Assembly: GCA_023401495.1 (NCBI GenBank)
Contig: JAEXDU010000001.1
Coordinates: forward strand, 1 to 52,516
Reading direction: 5' to 3'
Length of the DNA: 52,516 bases
Source: Bacillota bacterium
Lineage (GTDB): Bacteria; Bacillota; Clostridia; Oscillospirales; Acutalibacteraceae
Shown here: in pieces, positions 16,724 to 24,755 of the stretch
Layout: every line of letters starts with the position of its first letter
How positions within the stretch are numbered: the stretch's first letter is position 1
The notes under the pieces: model-generated
Told to the model about the DNA's origin: nothing
The model's input: the letters and a program-made list of their open reading frames with translations, nothing else
Databases searched by the model: none
Made by a program: the position numbers and the translations under genes

Positions 16724-16768
16724 ATTTTTATATCATCGATTTTTTTTAAAGCGATTTCGTGTAAAAAC

Positions 16769-16816
16769 GTCAATGATTCCCCAACCTGCGGTTGGGGAAT
16801 CATTGACTGCTTTTTT
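16769..16816 (+). terminator. Intrinsic terminator with an 18-bp perfect stem
   Basis: GTCAATGATTCCCCAACC (16769-16786), a TGC loop region, and the exact complement to 16807, then TGC and six T. It ends the MltG-like transcript. Confidence 0.9.
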
Positions 16817-16882
16817 AAGATGAAATAGGACAAGAGTGTATCCCCGGAAAAATGACCGCTACAGCGAGAGGATGGATCTCAT

Positions 16883-17596
16883 TTGAAAAGCAGCCAGGAG
16901 CAGCTACGGAGCAGAGGCTACGCCGCCCCGGAGGAAATCCGCCCGTATCGGAAAAAAAGCCAGAATGAGCTTTTGGAGCTTCTGAATGATAAAGACGCTG
17001 TGGCGCGCACTGCAGCGGCAAGCCTGCTGAAAATGGAACCGGAGACAGAAATTCCGGTTGCCGCAGCGCTTGTAAAGCGCCTTTCGGCAGAAAAATGCCT
17101 GTATACCCGGCTGGCCATCTGCGAGGCTTTGGAAAGGGGCGGCAGGGAAACCGCGCTGCAAATGCTCCCCTTTCTGGGAAAGATCGGCGGCAATCAGCAC
17201 AAGAGCCTGCCGGACCGGGTTTCACAGAAAAAGTCGTATCCGCTTCCGCGGGATATCATTGCCCGCACGCTCGCAAAAATGCCGCCGGAGGTATTCCCCG
17301 TTCTGCTGCAGGTTTTACAGGGGGACGATACGGAGAAAATCTGCGAAATTCTGGACGCCGTCGGCTTTATGGCATTTTATCACCCGGAGCTGTCAACGCC
17401 GGAGCATGCCGAAATGGTATTTGCCGTGATGGAGCGGTATCCAAACCATAAGCTGCTTCTCTGGAAGGCCATCCAATGCCTGTGCGCCTTCCCTTCGCAA
17501 AAGACGGAACAGCTCCTTCAGGAGTTTGCCGCACAGGACAATCTTTTGGGGAAAGAGGCCGAAAGCTCCCTCAAGCGGCTCGATTCTGAGCACTAA
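16883..17596 (+). CDS. HEAT-repeat protein
   Basis: This 237-residue soluble protein is made of helical repeats. Successive helix pairs with the HEAT/PBS-lyase spacing are visible (NELLELLNDKDAVARTAAAS, PVAAALVKRLSAEKCLYTRL, PEVFPVLLQVLQGDDTEKI, KLLLWKAIQCLCAF). Such scaffolds bind proteins or act as lyase chaperones; no catalytic motif is seen and the partner is unknown. The start is TTG at 16883 behind a GAGAGGATGG site, since the nearby ATG at 16873 runs into a stop after four codons. It stands alone, flanked by terminators on both sides. Confidence 0.75.
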   Translation: MKSSQEQLRSRGYAAPEEIRPYRKKSQNELLELLNDKDAVARTAAASLLKMEPETEIPVAAALVKRLSAEKCLYTRLAICEALERGGRETALQMLPFLGKIGGNQHKSLPDRVSQKKSYPLPRDIIARTLAKMPPEVFPVLLQVLQGDDTEKICEILDAVGFMAFYHPELSTPEHAEMVFAVMERYPNHKLLLWKAIQCLCAFPSQKTEQLLQEFAAQDNLLGKEAESSLKRLDSEH

Positions 17597-17601
17597 AGCA
17601 C

Positions 17602-17640
17602 AAAAAGGGCCCCGGGGCAAATTGCTCCGGGGCCCTTTTT
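17602..17640. terminator. Bidirectional terminator between convergent genes
   Basis: AAAAAGGGCCCCGG pairs with CCGGGGCCCTTTTT. It follows the HEAT gene directly and touches the stop of the leftward PNPOx-like gene, so it can end both transcripts. Confidence 0.9.
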
Positions 17641-18067
17641 ATGTGTTATCCGATAAACGGTACGTTTCTATATTTTCAAAATCCAAAGTGACAATGGCTG
17701 TATCAAAGGTCACTTCAAAAAGAATCAAATATTCTCCGGCCTGTTCCAGAGTGTCTTTGTAATCGGGAATTTTTTTGATGAAGTGCTCCGCCACATCAAA
17801 AACAGTTCGGCTGCTTTTTCGCACCAGGCCTTTCGCTTTGACGTGCTCATTCCCCTGATGCGGAATAGTTGTAAAAGCCACCCTGTTATTTCTTTCAAAC
17901 TCTTTGACCTTTTCATTATCCGCAAAGGTAGAAAAGAGCACCGCCTTCGTGTCTTCATCAAAATAAAAATTAACGATCCTCACATTCGGCTGATCCTCCG
18001 TACAAGTTGCCAGAGCCAATTCCGTTTGTGTACCCATCAGCCGCACGAACTCCTGTTTTGTATTCAT
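17639..18067 (-). CDS. Pyridoxamine 5'-phosphate oxidase-like flavoprotein
   Basis: This 142-residue protein has the split-barrel fold of the PNPOx-like/FMN-binding family. It opens with TQTELALATCTEDQPNVRIVNFYFD, continues with KAVLFSTFADNEKVKEFERN and NNRVAFTTIP, and has a C-terminal FEVTFDTAIVTLDF strand pair. True PdxH is longer (about 210-220 residues), so a general FMN-dependent or haem/F420-type reductase role is more likely than vitamin B6 synthesis. It is transcribed away from a WYL-domain regulator gene with 91 bases between the two starts, so that regulator probably controls it. Confidence 0.85.
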   Translation of the reverse strand: MNTKQEFVRLMGTQTELALATCTEDQPNVRIVNFYFDEDTKAVLFSTFADNEKVKEFERNNRVAFTTIPHQGNEHVKAKGLVRKSSRTVFDVAEHFIKKIPDYKDTLEQAGEYLILFEVTFDTAIVTLDFENIETYRLSDNT

Positions 18068-18158
18068 ATTTCATTTCCCCTGTCTTTTTTATTCTATTTA
18101 TACTATACTATAAAATGGTATCAATTAACGAAACCATTCTACAGAAAGGGAAGATAAG

Positions 18159-19103
18159 ATGAAAAGATCGGAACGCCTGAATGATATGCTGATCTATCTG
18201 AATGATAAAAAATCCTTTCATCTGAAAAGCATCATGGAGCGTTATTCCATATCGAAAAGCACCGCACTTCGGGATATTCAGTCTTTGGAAGAAATCGGCA
18301 TGCCGATTTACTCAAGGCCCGGACGCAACGGATATTATGGAATCCTTCCCAATCGTTTATTGTCCCCTATTGTTTTTACAATTGACGAGGTCAACGCCCT
18401 GTACTTTTCCATGCAGACACTCACCGCCTATCAATCGACCCCCTTTCACCTGAGTATTGAAAAACTAAAGCAAAAATTTGAAGCGTGTATATCAGAAGAA
18501 CGGATCAAAGCCCTGCGGAAAATGGAGCTGATTTTCAACTTAGGGAGTTACCAAAGCAAGAACGAATGCAATTGCTTAAAAGACATTCTGCAAATGGCTG
18601 TTGAGGAAAGCGTATGCAGCATCCGCTACCGAAAGGGAGATTCGGAGAAGCAATATGATGTTCAGTTTTTTCGCGTTGCTTCCGCCTATGGGCAATGGTA
18701 TGCGACCGCATATCATTTCGAAACCGAAAGGCCGAAGGTATTCCGATGCGACAGAATCCAGTCCGTGCAGCGCTGTGAAAAATACGCACCCAAACCGATC
18801 TCTGAATTTCTCGTCCCTTCAAAAGAGCTGTTTCGCGATAAGGATGCTGTGGATTTTGAGGTTGGCGTTTCCATTCAGGGAGCGGATCTGTTTCATAAAG
18901 AGCACTATCCCTCCATGAAGCTGCACCGGGAAAACGGGAAATACTGCATAAGGGGATTTTACAATCAAGGGGAAGAAAATTTTATCGCCAATTATTTTAA
19001 CCGCTATGGGGAAACAATTTTTTCCATTCAGCCTGCCTCTTTGAAAAATTTGATGCTTGAACAATGGAATACGGTGAAAGACCACCTGAATTCCATATTG
19101 TAA
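18159..19103 (+). CDS. WYL-domain transcriptional regulator (YafY-like)
   Basis: This 314-residue regulator starts with a DeoR-type helix-turn-helix (MKRSERLNDMLIYLNDKKSF, then YSISKSTALRDIQSLEEIG, about residues 25-50). A helical linker leads to a WYL domain at about residues 140-220, which senses a ligand, and a C-terminal WCX-type dimerisation region. The usual WYL tripeptide region reads AYGQWYATAY. Family members bind small ligands or nucleic acids and act as repressors or activators. It is divergent from the PNPOx-like gene and shares a 91-base control region rich in TATA-like stretches. A GAAAGGGAAG site precedes the ATG. Confidence 0.9.
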   Translation: MKRSERLNDMLIYLNDKKSFHLKSIMERYSISKSTALRDIQSLEEIGMPIYSRPGRNGYYGILPNRLLSPIVFTIDEVNALYFSMQTLTAYQSTPFHLSIEKLKQKFEACISEERIKALRKMELIFNLGSYQSKNECNCLKDILQMAVEESVCSIRYRKGDSEKQYDVQFFRVASAYGQWYATAYHFETERPKVFRCDRIQSVQRCEKYAPKPISEFLVPSKELFRDKDAVDFEVGVSIQGADLFHKEHYPSMKLHRENGKYCIRGFYNQGEENFIANYFNRYGETIFSIQPASLKNLMLEQWNTVKDHLNSIL

Positions 19104-19113
19104 CGGCCAAAAC

Positions 19114-19146
19114 AAAAAAGAGAACGCAGCGTGCGTTCTCTTTTTT
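19114..19146 (+). terminator. Intrinsic terminator after the WYL regulator
   Basis: AAAAAAGAGAACGCA pairs with TGCGTTCTCTTTTTT around a GCG loop, directly after the regulator's stop. It may also work for the leftward lipoprotein transcript. Confidence 0.9.
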
Positions 19147-19191
19147 GCTGATGGAATCTTCTTTCTGTTCGGCTGCTATTTGCTATTTTCC

Positions 19192-19722
19192 TTACTTGGA
19201 TTCTTCGGAGGAATCTGTAATCGGTTCAAACAGCACCAGCATATTTTCTTCCGGAACAGCCAATTGCTTGATCTGGCCGGTGCGGCGATCCGCGGTCAGG
19301 GTAAAATTGTGGCCGTCGCCGCTGCCGAAAAACAGCCCGTCACCGGAGGTTGTCAGCGCGCCTTCCACCGACGCCGCATCCAGCGACGCCAGCATCATGG
19401 GAATCATTCCGGTTTGCGGCAGCACCATGTTATCCTGCGAAACCGTAAGGCCCTCGTAGCTGACCGAAAGGATCTTATGATCCCACGCCCATGTCATGCC
19501 CTCCAGCTCCTGCGGCTCCATCAGCGTCAGCTGCGCGCCCTGCCCGGCTGAATACTGCAGCCGGCATACATACCGGCTTTTTCCCATTGATACATCGGCC
19601 TTGGACTCAAAGGTCAGAACCGGGTTTACCACCGGCTGCGTCAGCGAGGGCGAACACCCCGCCGAAACAGCCATACAGACAAGACAAAACAGGATCACAA
19701 GGAGGCGGGCCGGCTTGCGCAT
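19192..19722 (-). CDS. Predicted lipoprotein, outer-surface (LolA/DUF-like)
   Basis: This protein of about 176 residues has a lipoprotein signal peptide (LLVILFCLVCMAVSAGC) with a clear lipobox. The mature part is rich in beta strands (VLTFESKADVSMGKSRYVCR, HKILSVSYEGLTVSQDN, HNFTLTADRRTGQIKQLAVP). This recalls the curved sheet of lipid-binding or anti-sigma-like lipoproteins, but I cannot assign a family with certainty. The ATG at 19722 is preferred over TTG at 19743 because it starts the signal peptide and has AAGGGTG before it. It follows nnrE/D by about 10 bases and belongs to the acpS-nnr transcript. Confidence 0.75.
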   Translation of the reverse strand: MRKPARLLVILFCLVCMAVSAGCSPSLTQPVVNPVLTFESKADVSMGKSRYVCRLQYSAGQGAQLTLMEPQELEGMTWAWDHKILSVSYEGLTVSQDNMVLPQTGMIPMMLASLDAASVEGALTTSGDGLFFGSGDGHNFTLTADRRTGQIKQLAVPEENMLVLFEPITDSSEESK

Positions 19723-19732
19723 GAAATCACCC

Positions 19733-21262
19733 TTATTGTTCAAATTCTGAAAACAGTAAGGGCAGCTCCTCGATCAGGTCGGATGGCAGCATCCCGCGCT
19801 GAGAGAGCCTTTTCGCACAGCGGTCACCCGCGAGCCCGTGCAGGAACACACCGAAGACCGCCGCCCAATAGGGCGTGATCCCCTGCGCCGCAAGGGAGGC
19901 GATCATCCCGGCCAGCACATCTCCGCTGCCGCCCTTCGCCATCCCCGGGTTCCCTGTGGTGTTTACGAACACGCGTCCATCCGGAGCGGCCACGATGGTT
20001 CCCGAGCCTTTCAGCACCAGGGTCACCCCATGCTCCCGCGCAAAGCGTCTGGCATAGTTCAGCCGCCGCTCCTGTACCTGCTCGGCTGTGGTATGAAGAA
20101 GGCGCGCCATTTCTCCCGGATGGGGGGTAAGCACCACCGGCACTCTGACTGTTTTCAATATATCTATATTCTCAGCCAGGAGATTTATTCCATCTGCGTC
20201 GATGACAAGGGGAACAGAGCTGCAGGCCACCACACGCCGCAGCAGAGAGCGGGCAAACGCGGAGGTGCCAAGCCCGCAGCCAATTAAGACCGCCGACGCA
20301 CTCAGCATCTTCTGATTCAGAAGAGCGGCGCTGTCTTCACTGATGACGTCGCCGTGCGTCCGCTCCAGAAGCGTATACACAGGCTCTGGCAGAGCGCCCG
20401 CTACCACCGGATACAGCTCGCTTGGCAGCGCCATGTTCACAAGGCCCGCCCCGCTGCGCAGGGCCGCGCGGGCCGCGAGCATCGCTGCGCCCGCCATCCC
20501 CGTGCTGCCGCAGACGGAAAGCAGCGTGCCGTAGCTGCCTTTATTCGTGTTCTGCTCCCGCTGCTGGAACAACAGGGCAAGATCTTTTTCTTCGATACCA
20601 AACAGCGGAGTCTCCGCTTCTTCGATCAATTGTTCTGAAATGCCCACCGGAACAACCGTTACCTTACCGCAATAGCTTCGGCCCGGCTGAATAAGATGCG
20701 CGGGCTTGAGCGCCGTAAAGCTGACTGTTTCCGCCGCACGCACGCAGCGCCCGGGGACTTCCCCCGTATCGCACGAAACGCCGCTCGGCAAATCCAGCGC
20801 CAGAAGATATGCTCCGGAGGTTTCTGCCGCATCCAGCAATGGGAACAACGTTTTGGGCAAGCTGCCGCGAAACCCGATGCCATACATCGCGTCCAGCACA
20901 AAATCCGCCCCGTATACCTGAGTTTTGACTGCTTCGGGCTCTTTTGCCCAATCCAGCACTTGAATCTTCTGCAGGTCCATCTGCCGGAACACCTGGCCTG
21001 CCAGCTCTGTTCCCGGCTCACCCTGAATCAGGACAACGCAGACCTGCGCTCCCCAGTCCGCAAGATGCCGCGCCGCGACAAAGCCGTCGCCGCCGTTATT
21101 TCCCTTTCCGCACAGAATGACGACATGCGCGCCGGGGGCCTTGTCCCGCAGCAGCCGCGCCGCGGCCTCCCCTGCGTTCTCCATCAGGGTGGAATACGCG
21201 ACTCCCTCCTGCACGGCTCTTTCTTCCAGCGCCCGCATCGCGCCGCTTTCGAATAGTTTCAT
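19733..21262 (-). CDS. nnr: Bifunctional NAD(P)H-hydrate epimerase/dehydratase
   Basis: This 509-residue enzyme repairs damaged NAD(P)H hydrates. The N-terminal YjeF_N domain (about 1-215) epimerises the R and S forms and contains CGKGNNGGDGFVAARHL and an ALDLPSGVSCDTGE motif. The C-terminal domain (about 225-505) is an ADP/ATP-dependent dehydratase with the ribokinase-like ends VLTPHPGEMARL and NTTGNPGMAKGGSGDVLAGM. The start at 21262 has GAAAGGAG before it. It follows acpS, as in many Firmicutes, but here the acpS reading frame continues 167 bases into this gene in another frame. Confidence 0.95.
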   Translation of the reverse strand: MKLFESGAMRALEERAVQEGVAYSTLMENAGEAAARLLRDKAPGAHVVILCGKGNNGGDGFVAARHLADWGAQVCVVLIQGEPGTELAGQVFRQMDLQKIQVLDWAKEPEAVKTQVYGADFVLDAMYGIGFRGSLPKTLFPLLDAAETSGAYLLALDLPSGVSCDTGEVPGRCVRAAETVSFTALKPAHLIQPGRSYCGKVTVVPVGISEQLIEEAETPLFGIEEKDLALLFQQREQNTNKGSYGTLLSVCGSTGMAGAAMLAARAALRSGAGLVNMALPSELYPVVAGALPEPVYTLLERTHGDVISEDSAALLNQKMLSASAVLIGCGLGTSAFARSLLRRVVACSSVPLVIDADGINLLAENIDILKTVRVPVVLTPHPGEMARLLHTTAEQVQERRLNYARRFAREHGVTLVLKGSGTIVAAPDGRVFVNTTGNPGMAKGGSGDVLAGMIASLAAQGITPYWAAVFGVFLHGLAGDRCAKRLSQRGMLPSDLIEELPLLFSEFEQ

Positions 21263-21785
21263 CAGAAGGCTGCTCCTTTCTCAACTGAGCCATCAGAATA
21301 ACACTGGAAATCAACTTGCGCTGCACCTCTGCGCCGGGCCGATCCGCGGGGTCCGTCAAAGTGGGGGCATTTCCCCCGTGAGTACCCACGTCGCACTGCT
21401 TTCGAATCGCAATTTTGGAACGGCGCTTCTCCCCAATGACCGTGACGGACGCGTACCGTGCGGTATGTGTAGCGCTGACCGAAAATTCCAGGGCTGCTTT
21501 CCGGGCGGCCTCCAGGGCCGCTCCCTCCAGATACAAAAAAGGCTTGCCAAGCTCATCGCGCAGGAGCTGCACCTCCCGCAGAAGAAAACCCCGCACCCCC
21601 GTGCCAAGCGCTTTGGAAAACGCCTCTTTGGCGCAGAAGCTGACCGCCACGCTGGCCGCCGGGAATCCGCGCTCAGCAAGCTGATCATATTCCCTGTTCC
21701 CCAAAATCCGCCGGCAGAAGCGCGGGTTCTTCATCGCGCGTTCTATCCGGGGAATTTCGAGGAGATCAACGCCCACGGAAAGCAT
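21096..21785 (-). CDS. acpS: Holo-[acyl-carrier-protein] synthase with aberrant C-terminal extension
   Basis: Residues 1-119 or so are a complete AcpS, which transfers 4'-phosphopantetheine from CoA to acyl carrier protein. MLSVGVDLLEIPRIERAM holds the metal-binding Asp, SFCAKEAFSKALGTG holds the second site, and the domain ends SATHTARYASVTVIGEK. Normal AcpS stops near residue 120-126. Here the frame runs on for about 110 Arg/Gly-rich residues, first through non-coding DNA and then out of frame through the start of nnrE (21096-21262). The tail resembles no domain and is probably the product of a lost stop codon or a frameshift near 21425. It overlaps the upstream DUF6106-like gene by 20 bases. 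Confidence 0.85.
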   Translation of the reverse strand: MLSVGVDLLEIPRIERAMKNPRFCRRILGNREYDQLAERGFPAASVAVSFCAKEAFSKALGTGVRGFLLREVQLLRDELGKPFLYLEGAALEAARKAALEFSVSATHTARYASVTVIGEKRRSKIAIRKQCDVGTHGGNAPTLTDPADRPGAEVQRKLISSVILMAQLRKEQPSDETIRKRRDAGAGRKSRAGGSRVFHPDGERRGGRGAAAAGQGPRRACRHSVRKGK

Positions 21786-22284
21786 TGACCGATACCTGCC
21801 GCGGCAAAAACGGTTTGATCGCCGTCAGCACCCTTTCGTTGGGATTAAACACAAGCAGAGTGTTGTCGGAATCCTTTAAATGTACGATCAGATACCACGC
21901 ATCGGTGCCCTCGTCGTCCTCGCCGACCATGAGCTGCCTTGCGAAGGTTCTGTTCTGGAATGCCGAGGCGTTGTACTGCCCCATTTCCTCCACCGTTTTC
22001 AGATCAAAGCTGCAAATCCGCTTGCGGCTGCGGCGGTTTGTGATCTGATCCACGGTGAAATCCCCGTTGGTTGTGCTGTATTCATACTCCAGATTTCTGG
22101 ACGCACTTACATAATAAATCCCAACGAACACGCCCGCAACGATAATCAGCAGAAAAGGCCCCAAAAACGCTATCAACGTACTGATTGCCAGAATCACAAT
22201 TCCGAGTATGCCAGCCCCGGCCACGATCGCGTAATCTTTGCGGCCCTTTTTCTTTCGGACCAGCTGCTCAACAAAAACATCCAT
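21766..22284 (-). CDS. DUF6106-like membrane protein
   Basis: This protein of about 172 residues starts with MDVFVEQLVRKKKGRKDYA, then two adjacent hydrophobic helices (AIVAGAGILGIVILAISTL and FLGPFLLIIVAGVFVGIYY). A cytosolic or external beta-rich domain follows (NLEYEYSTTNGDFTVDQI, RKRICSFDLKTVEEMGQYN). It looks like the clostridial DUF6106 family of unknown function. The ATG at 22284 is chosen because GGGAGATGACGCA places a good ribosome binding site before it, better than ATG codons at 22299 and 22305. It is first in the leftward cluster with acpS and nnr, and overlaps the acpS start. Confidence 0.75.
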   Translation of the reverse strand: MDVFVEQLVRKKKGRKDYAIVAGAGILGIVILAISTLIAFLGPFLLIIVAGVFVGIYYVSASRNLEYEYSTTNGDFTVDQITNRRSRKRICSFDLKTVEEMGQYNASAFQNRTFARQLMVGEDDEGTDAWYLIVHLKDSDNTLLVFNPNERVLTAIKPFLPRQVSVNAFRGR

Positions 22285-22394
22285 TGCGTCATCTCCCATT
22301 CCCAATCAAAAGCATCGTTTATTTCTTTTTATGATACCATAATTTACCCTCCATTACAATTCCCACACTTCGGAATTGAGCGATAAGCAATGTT

Positions 22395-22423
22395 TTGCCG
22401 ATTTTGTCAAATTATGATATGAT
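22395..22423 (+). promoter_or_regulatory. Promoter upstream of the CmpB-type gene
   Basis: A -35 TTGCCG (22395-22400) and a -10 TATGAT (22418-22423) with 17-base spacing; the start would be near 22430. Confidence 0.6.
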
Positions 22424-22429
22424 AGATTC

Positions 22430-22579
22430 TAATACAAGCTGACATAATCCGTTATCCGCTCAAAAAATGGAACCCACTGAGCGGATCACTCCATGCTCTC
22501 GGGCATCGAAAGCTGTGCTTTCGTTTCTGCCGTGAAGTGATGAGAAGATGCCAAGTATTACAGAAAGGAATCTGTCGAA
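22430..22579 (+). promoter_or_regulatory. Structured 5' leader (possible cis-regulatory RNA)
   Basis: The roughly 150-base leader can form a 9-bp hairpin, ATCCGCTCA (22454-22462) with TGAGCGGAT (22478-22486). Next is a compound hairpin closed by CACT/AGTG (22487-22490 and 22536-22539), then GGCA/TGCC (22502-22505 and 22528-22531), then CGAAAGC-TGT-GCTTTCG (22507-22523). A small ACAG/CTGT hairpin (22560-22563 and 22572-22575) encloses the AAAGGA ribosome binding site of the next gene. I do not recognise it as a known riboswitch class. Regulation by RNA folding is inferred from the structure only. Confidence 0.45.
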
Positions 22580-23299
22580 ATGATGACCACCAGACTTCAG
22601 CGAAGAGGCTCTATTCTAGAAGGGAACCCTTATTCTTTTGCGCACGGGCTGAACCGATACAAGCTTTTCTGGATTTTTCTTTCCGGCAGCATGATCGGCT
22701 TTGTGGTAGAAACCCTTTGGTGCTATGTTCGCCTGGGGTACTTTGAAAGCCGCCAGGGCCTGCTCTATGGGCCGTTTACACCGGTATACGGGCTTGGTGC
22801 GGTGCTGTTTACGGTTGCTCTTTACCGTTTTCGCCACCGCAACAGCATGATCATTTTCTTTTCGAGCATGGTTTTGGGCGGCGCGCTGGAATATGTATGT
22901 TCCTTTTTACAGGAAAAGCTTTTGGGTACGGTATCGTGGGAATACAGCAATTCCGCTTTGAATCTGCACGGGCGGACCAATCTGACCTATTCGGTGTTCT
23001 GGGGCGTTCTCGGGCTGATTTTCATCAAGCATTCCCTGCCCTCTCTCACCCGGTGGATCGAGCGGATCCCAAGCAGGATCGGCATGATTCTGACCCATAT
23101 GCTGCTGGTGTTCATGGTCGTAAACATTGCGCTTTCCGGTATGGCGGTGAAGCGCCAGAGCCTGCGGCAGGAAGGCATTCCCGCATCGAACCCGGTCAGC
23201 CAGTGGCTCGACCGAACCTATACCGACGAGTACTTAAAGCAGGTGTACCCCAATATGCAGCATGCACAATCTTTGCGGAAAAATCAATCGGAATCTTAG
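22580..23299 (+). CDS. CmpB-type ABC-transporter-like membrane protein
   Basis: This 239-residue integral membrane protein matches the putative ABC transporter permease family CmpB (COG4905). It has the stretches SGSMIGFVVETLWCYVRLG and RQGLLYGPFTPVYGLGAV, with the central YGPFTPVYG signature. About six transmembrane helices are expected. The name is historical; no ATPase or binding protein is nearby, and its transport role is not established. The ATG has AAAGGAATCTG upstream. It lies alone on its strand behind a structured leader and is followed by a weak terminator at 23388-23420. Confidence 0.8.
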   Translation: MMTTRLQRRGSILEGNPYSFAHGLNRYKLFWIFLSGSMIGFVVETLWCYVRLGYFESRQGLLYGPFTPVYGLGAVLFTVALYRFRHRNSMIIFFSSMVLGGALEYVCSFLQEKLLGTVSWEYSNSALNLHGRTNLTYSVFWGVLGLIFIKHSLPSLTRWIERIPSRIGMILTHMLLVFMVVNIALSGMAVKRQSLRQEGIPASNPVSQWLDRTYTDEYLKQVYPNMQHAQSLRKNQSES

Positions 23300-23387
23300 C
23301 AGGAGAATTCGGCCCGCTTAAAAAGTTTACCCTTGCATTTTTGCCGTGCAATGCGTATAATAAATTTTAAGCTGATTCAAGGGGGAA

Positions 23388-23420
23388 GGGCGCTCAGTTG
23401 TGGAAACTGTGCGCTTTTTT
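23388..23420 (+). terminator. Intrinsic terminator after the CmpB-type gene
   Basis: GGGCGCTCAGTT and AACTGTGCGCTTTTTT pair imperfectly around a short loop, ending in six T, about 90 bases past the stop. Confidence 0.7.
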
Positions 23421-23457
23421 CATAGATTATTTTCATTTTCACCTTTTCAATTTAACT

Positions 23458-23485
23458 TTGATAGTGTATAATTGTATAATATAAC
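23458..23485 (+). promoter_or_regulatory. Candidate promoter of the GNAT gene
   Basis: TTGATA (23458-23463) and TATAAC (23480-23485) with a 16-base spacer; overlapping TATAAT at 23475-23480 is an alternative -10. The leader would be about 80 bases. Confidence 0.5.
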
Positions 23486-23571
23486 CAAGTTCCCCCTTTT
23501 CTATCATAAAACCGTTCCCGGGTTTTCAGGGATGCAGGGCAGAAGAAATTGAAAGATTGGAGTTAATACCT

Positions 23572-24003
23572 ATGATCAGAGAGTTTCATAAAGATGAATT
23601 AGACGCCGTGATGCAGCTGTGGATGAACGCCATTACAAAAGCACACCCGTTCATTCCGAGAGAGCATTGGCTGAACCAATATAGAATCGTCCGCAACGAG
23701 CACCTCTCTATGGCAGAAACTGTTGTTTATGGTGAGCACGGCCGTTTGAAGGGCTTTGTCAGCATTCTGGAGGGCAGCTTTATCGCCGCTCTGTTTGTGG
23801 ACGCAGACAACTGGAACCACGGCATCGGCACAAAGCTGATTCGCTGGTGCCAGGAGAAGTATTCTCATTTGGAAGTCAATGTTTATAAAAAGAGCGAAAA
23901 CACCGTACATTTCTACACGAAGCACGGTTTTGTCATCGAGCGCGAGCTGACCAATTCGGATACCTGCGAACAGGAGCTGTTCATGACCTGGAAGAAGGAT
24001 TGA
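23572..24003 (+). CDS. GNAT-family N-acetyltransferase
   Basis: This acetyltransferase of about 143 residues has the compact GNAT fold. The opening MIREFHKDELDAVMQLWMN and the aromatic HPFIPREHW stretch are typical of the YjaB-like group. The acetyl-CoA-binding loop reads WNHGIGTKLIRWC, matching the Q/R-x-x-G-x-G/A motif, and the end shows the NTVHFYTKHGFVIERE pattern. The acceptor is unknown. ATG at 23572 is preferred over TTG at 23557 because GGAG lies nine bases before it and homologues begin with MI(R/K). It stands alone and ends in a clear terminator. Confidence 0.88.
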   Translation: MIREFHKDELDAVMQLWMNAITKAHPFIPREHWLNQYRIVRNEHLSMAETVVYGEHGRLKGFVSILEGSFIAALFVDADNWNHGIGTKLIRWCQEKYSHLEVNVYKKSENTVHFYTKHGFVIERELTNSDTCEQELFMTWKKD

Positions 24004-24033
24004 GTCCGGGGCAAACCGAAACTCAGCAATACC

Positions 24034-24069
24034 AAAGGCCGAATCCCGTTTATGGGATTCGGCCTTTTT
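24034..24069 (+). terminator. Intrinsic terminator after the GNAT gene
   Basis: AAAGGCCGAATCCC pairs with GGGATTCGGCCTTT around a GTTTAT loop. It may also serve the leftward nitroreductase transcript, whose stop lies about 70 bases away. Confidence 0.9.
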
Positions 24070-24140
24070 AAAGTTAATTTCAATTTGAATTCATCTTAAC
24101 AGAAAAAGGGATCGTCTGCTTTGCCAGCCCGATTTCAATA

Positions 24141-24740
24141 TCACTCGAACCGGTAGGTCACCACGTCCTGAAGCTTCTTTCTGGGGCGCGGCGGCGGCGC
24201 TTCATCCGGGTAGCCGAGCGCAATCGCTGCGGCGAGCTGACGATCGGTATGGAGCCACTCGCAAAGCTCGGTATACACAAAAAAGGTATTGCAAATCCAG
24301 AGCGTGCCAAGGCTCAGCTCTTCCGCGGCCAGAATGATATTCTCGATGGCCGCACCGATCGACTGCGTATTCGCAATCTCCGCTACCCGATCTTCGTTGC
24401 TGACGGCTTCAAACGGCGAGCCGGATTCTTCGTTCAGCACCATAATGATGACCGGCGCCTGTTTCATCACCTTCAGCGTATTCCAGGCGTCGGGCAGAGC
24501 GTTTCTGTTCTTCGGCAAAAGAGCCTGCCCGTTTTGTTCCCGGGTAAGACCGGCCTCAAACAGCACGAGCATTTCCTCCCTGGCTTTGCCGCCGACCACA
24601 ACAAACCGCCACGGCTGTTTGTTTTTGCTGGAGGGCGCTTTGATCCCGGCCGCGAGCACCTGATCGATCAGCTCCATCGGAATCATATCTTCCCGGAACT
24701 TTCGGATGCTTCTCCTGCTTTCTATGCTTTGCATGCTCAT
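24141..24740 (-). CDS. Nitroreductase-family protein
   Basis: This 199-residue FMN-dependent oxidoreductase reduces nitro compounds, quinones or enones with NAD(P)H. It carries SIESRRSIRKFREDMIP at the start, the FMN-site PSSKNKQPWRFVVV, the SIGAAIENIILAAEELSLGTLWI helix and the closing ALGYPDEAPPPRPRK motif. The family members with this length are often stand-alone. GGAGG seven bases before the ATG supports the start. The neighbours, a DUF1634 and a TauE/SafE gene in the same direction, are 15 bases or less apart and could share a transcript, without an obvious functional link. Confidence 0.92.
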   Translation of the reverse strand: MSMQSIESRRSIRKFREDMIPMELIDQVLAAGIKAPSSKNKQPWRFVVVGGKAREEMLVLFEAGLTREQNGQALLPKNRNALPDAWNTLKVMKQAPVIIMVLNEESGSPFEAVSNEDRVAEIANTQSIGAAIENIILAAEELSLGTLWICNTFFVYTELCEWLHTDRQLAAAIALGYPDEAPPPRPRKKLQDVVTYRFE

Positions 24741-24755
24741 AGACCTTCCTCCCTA

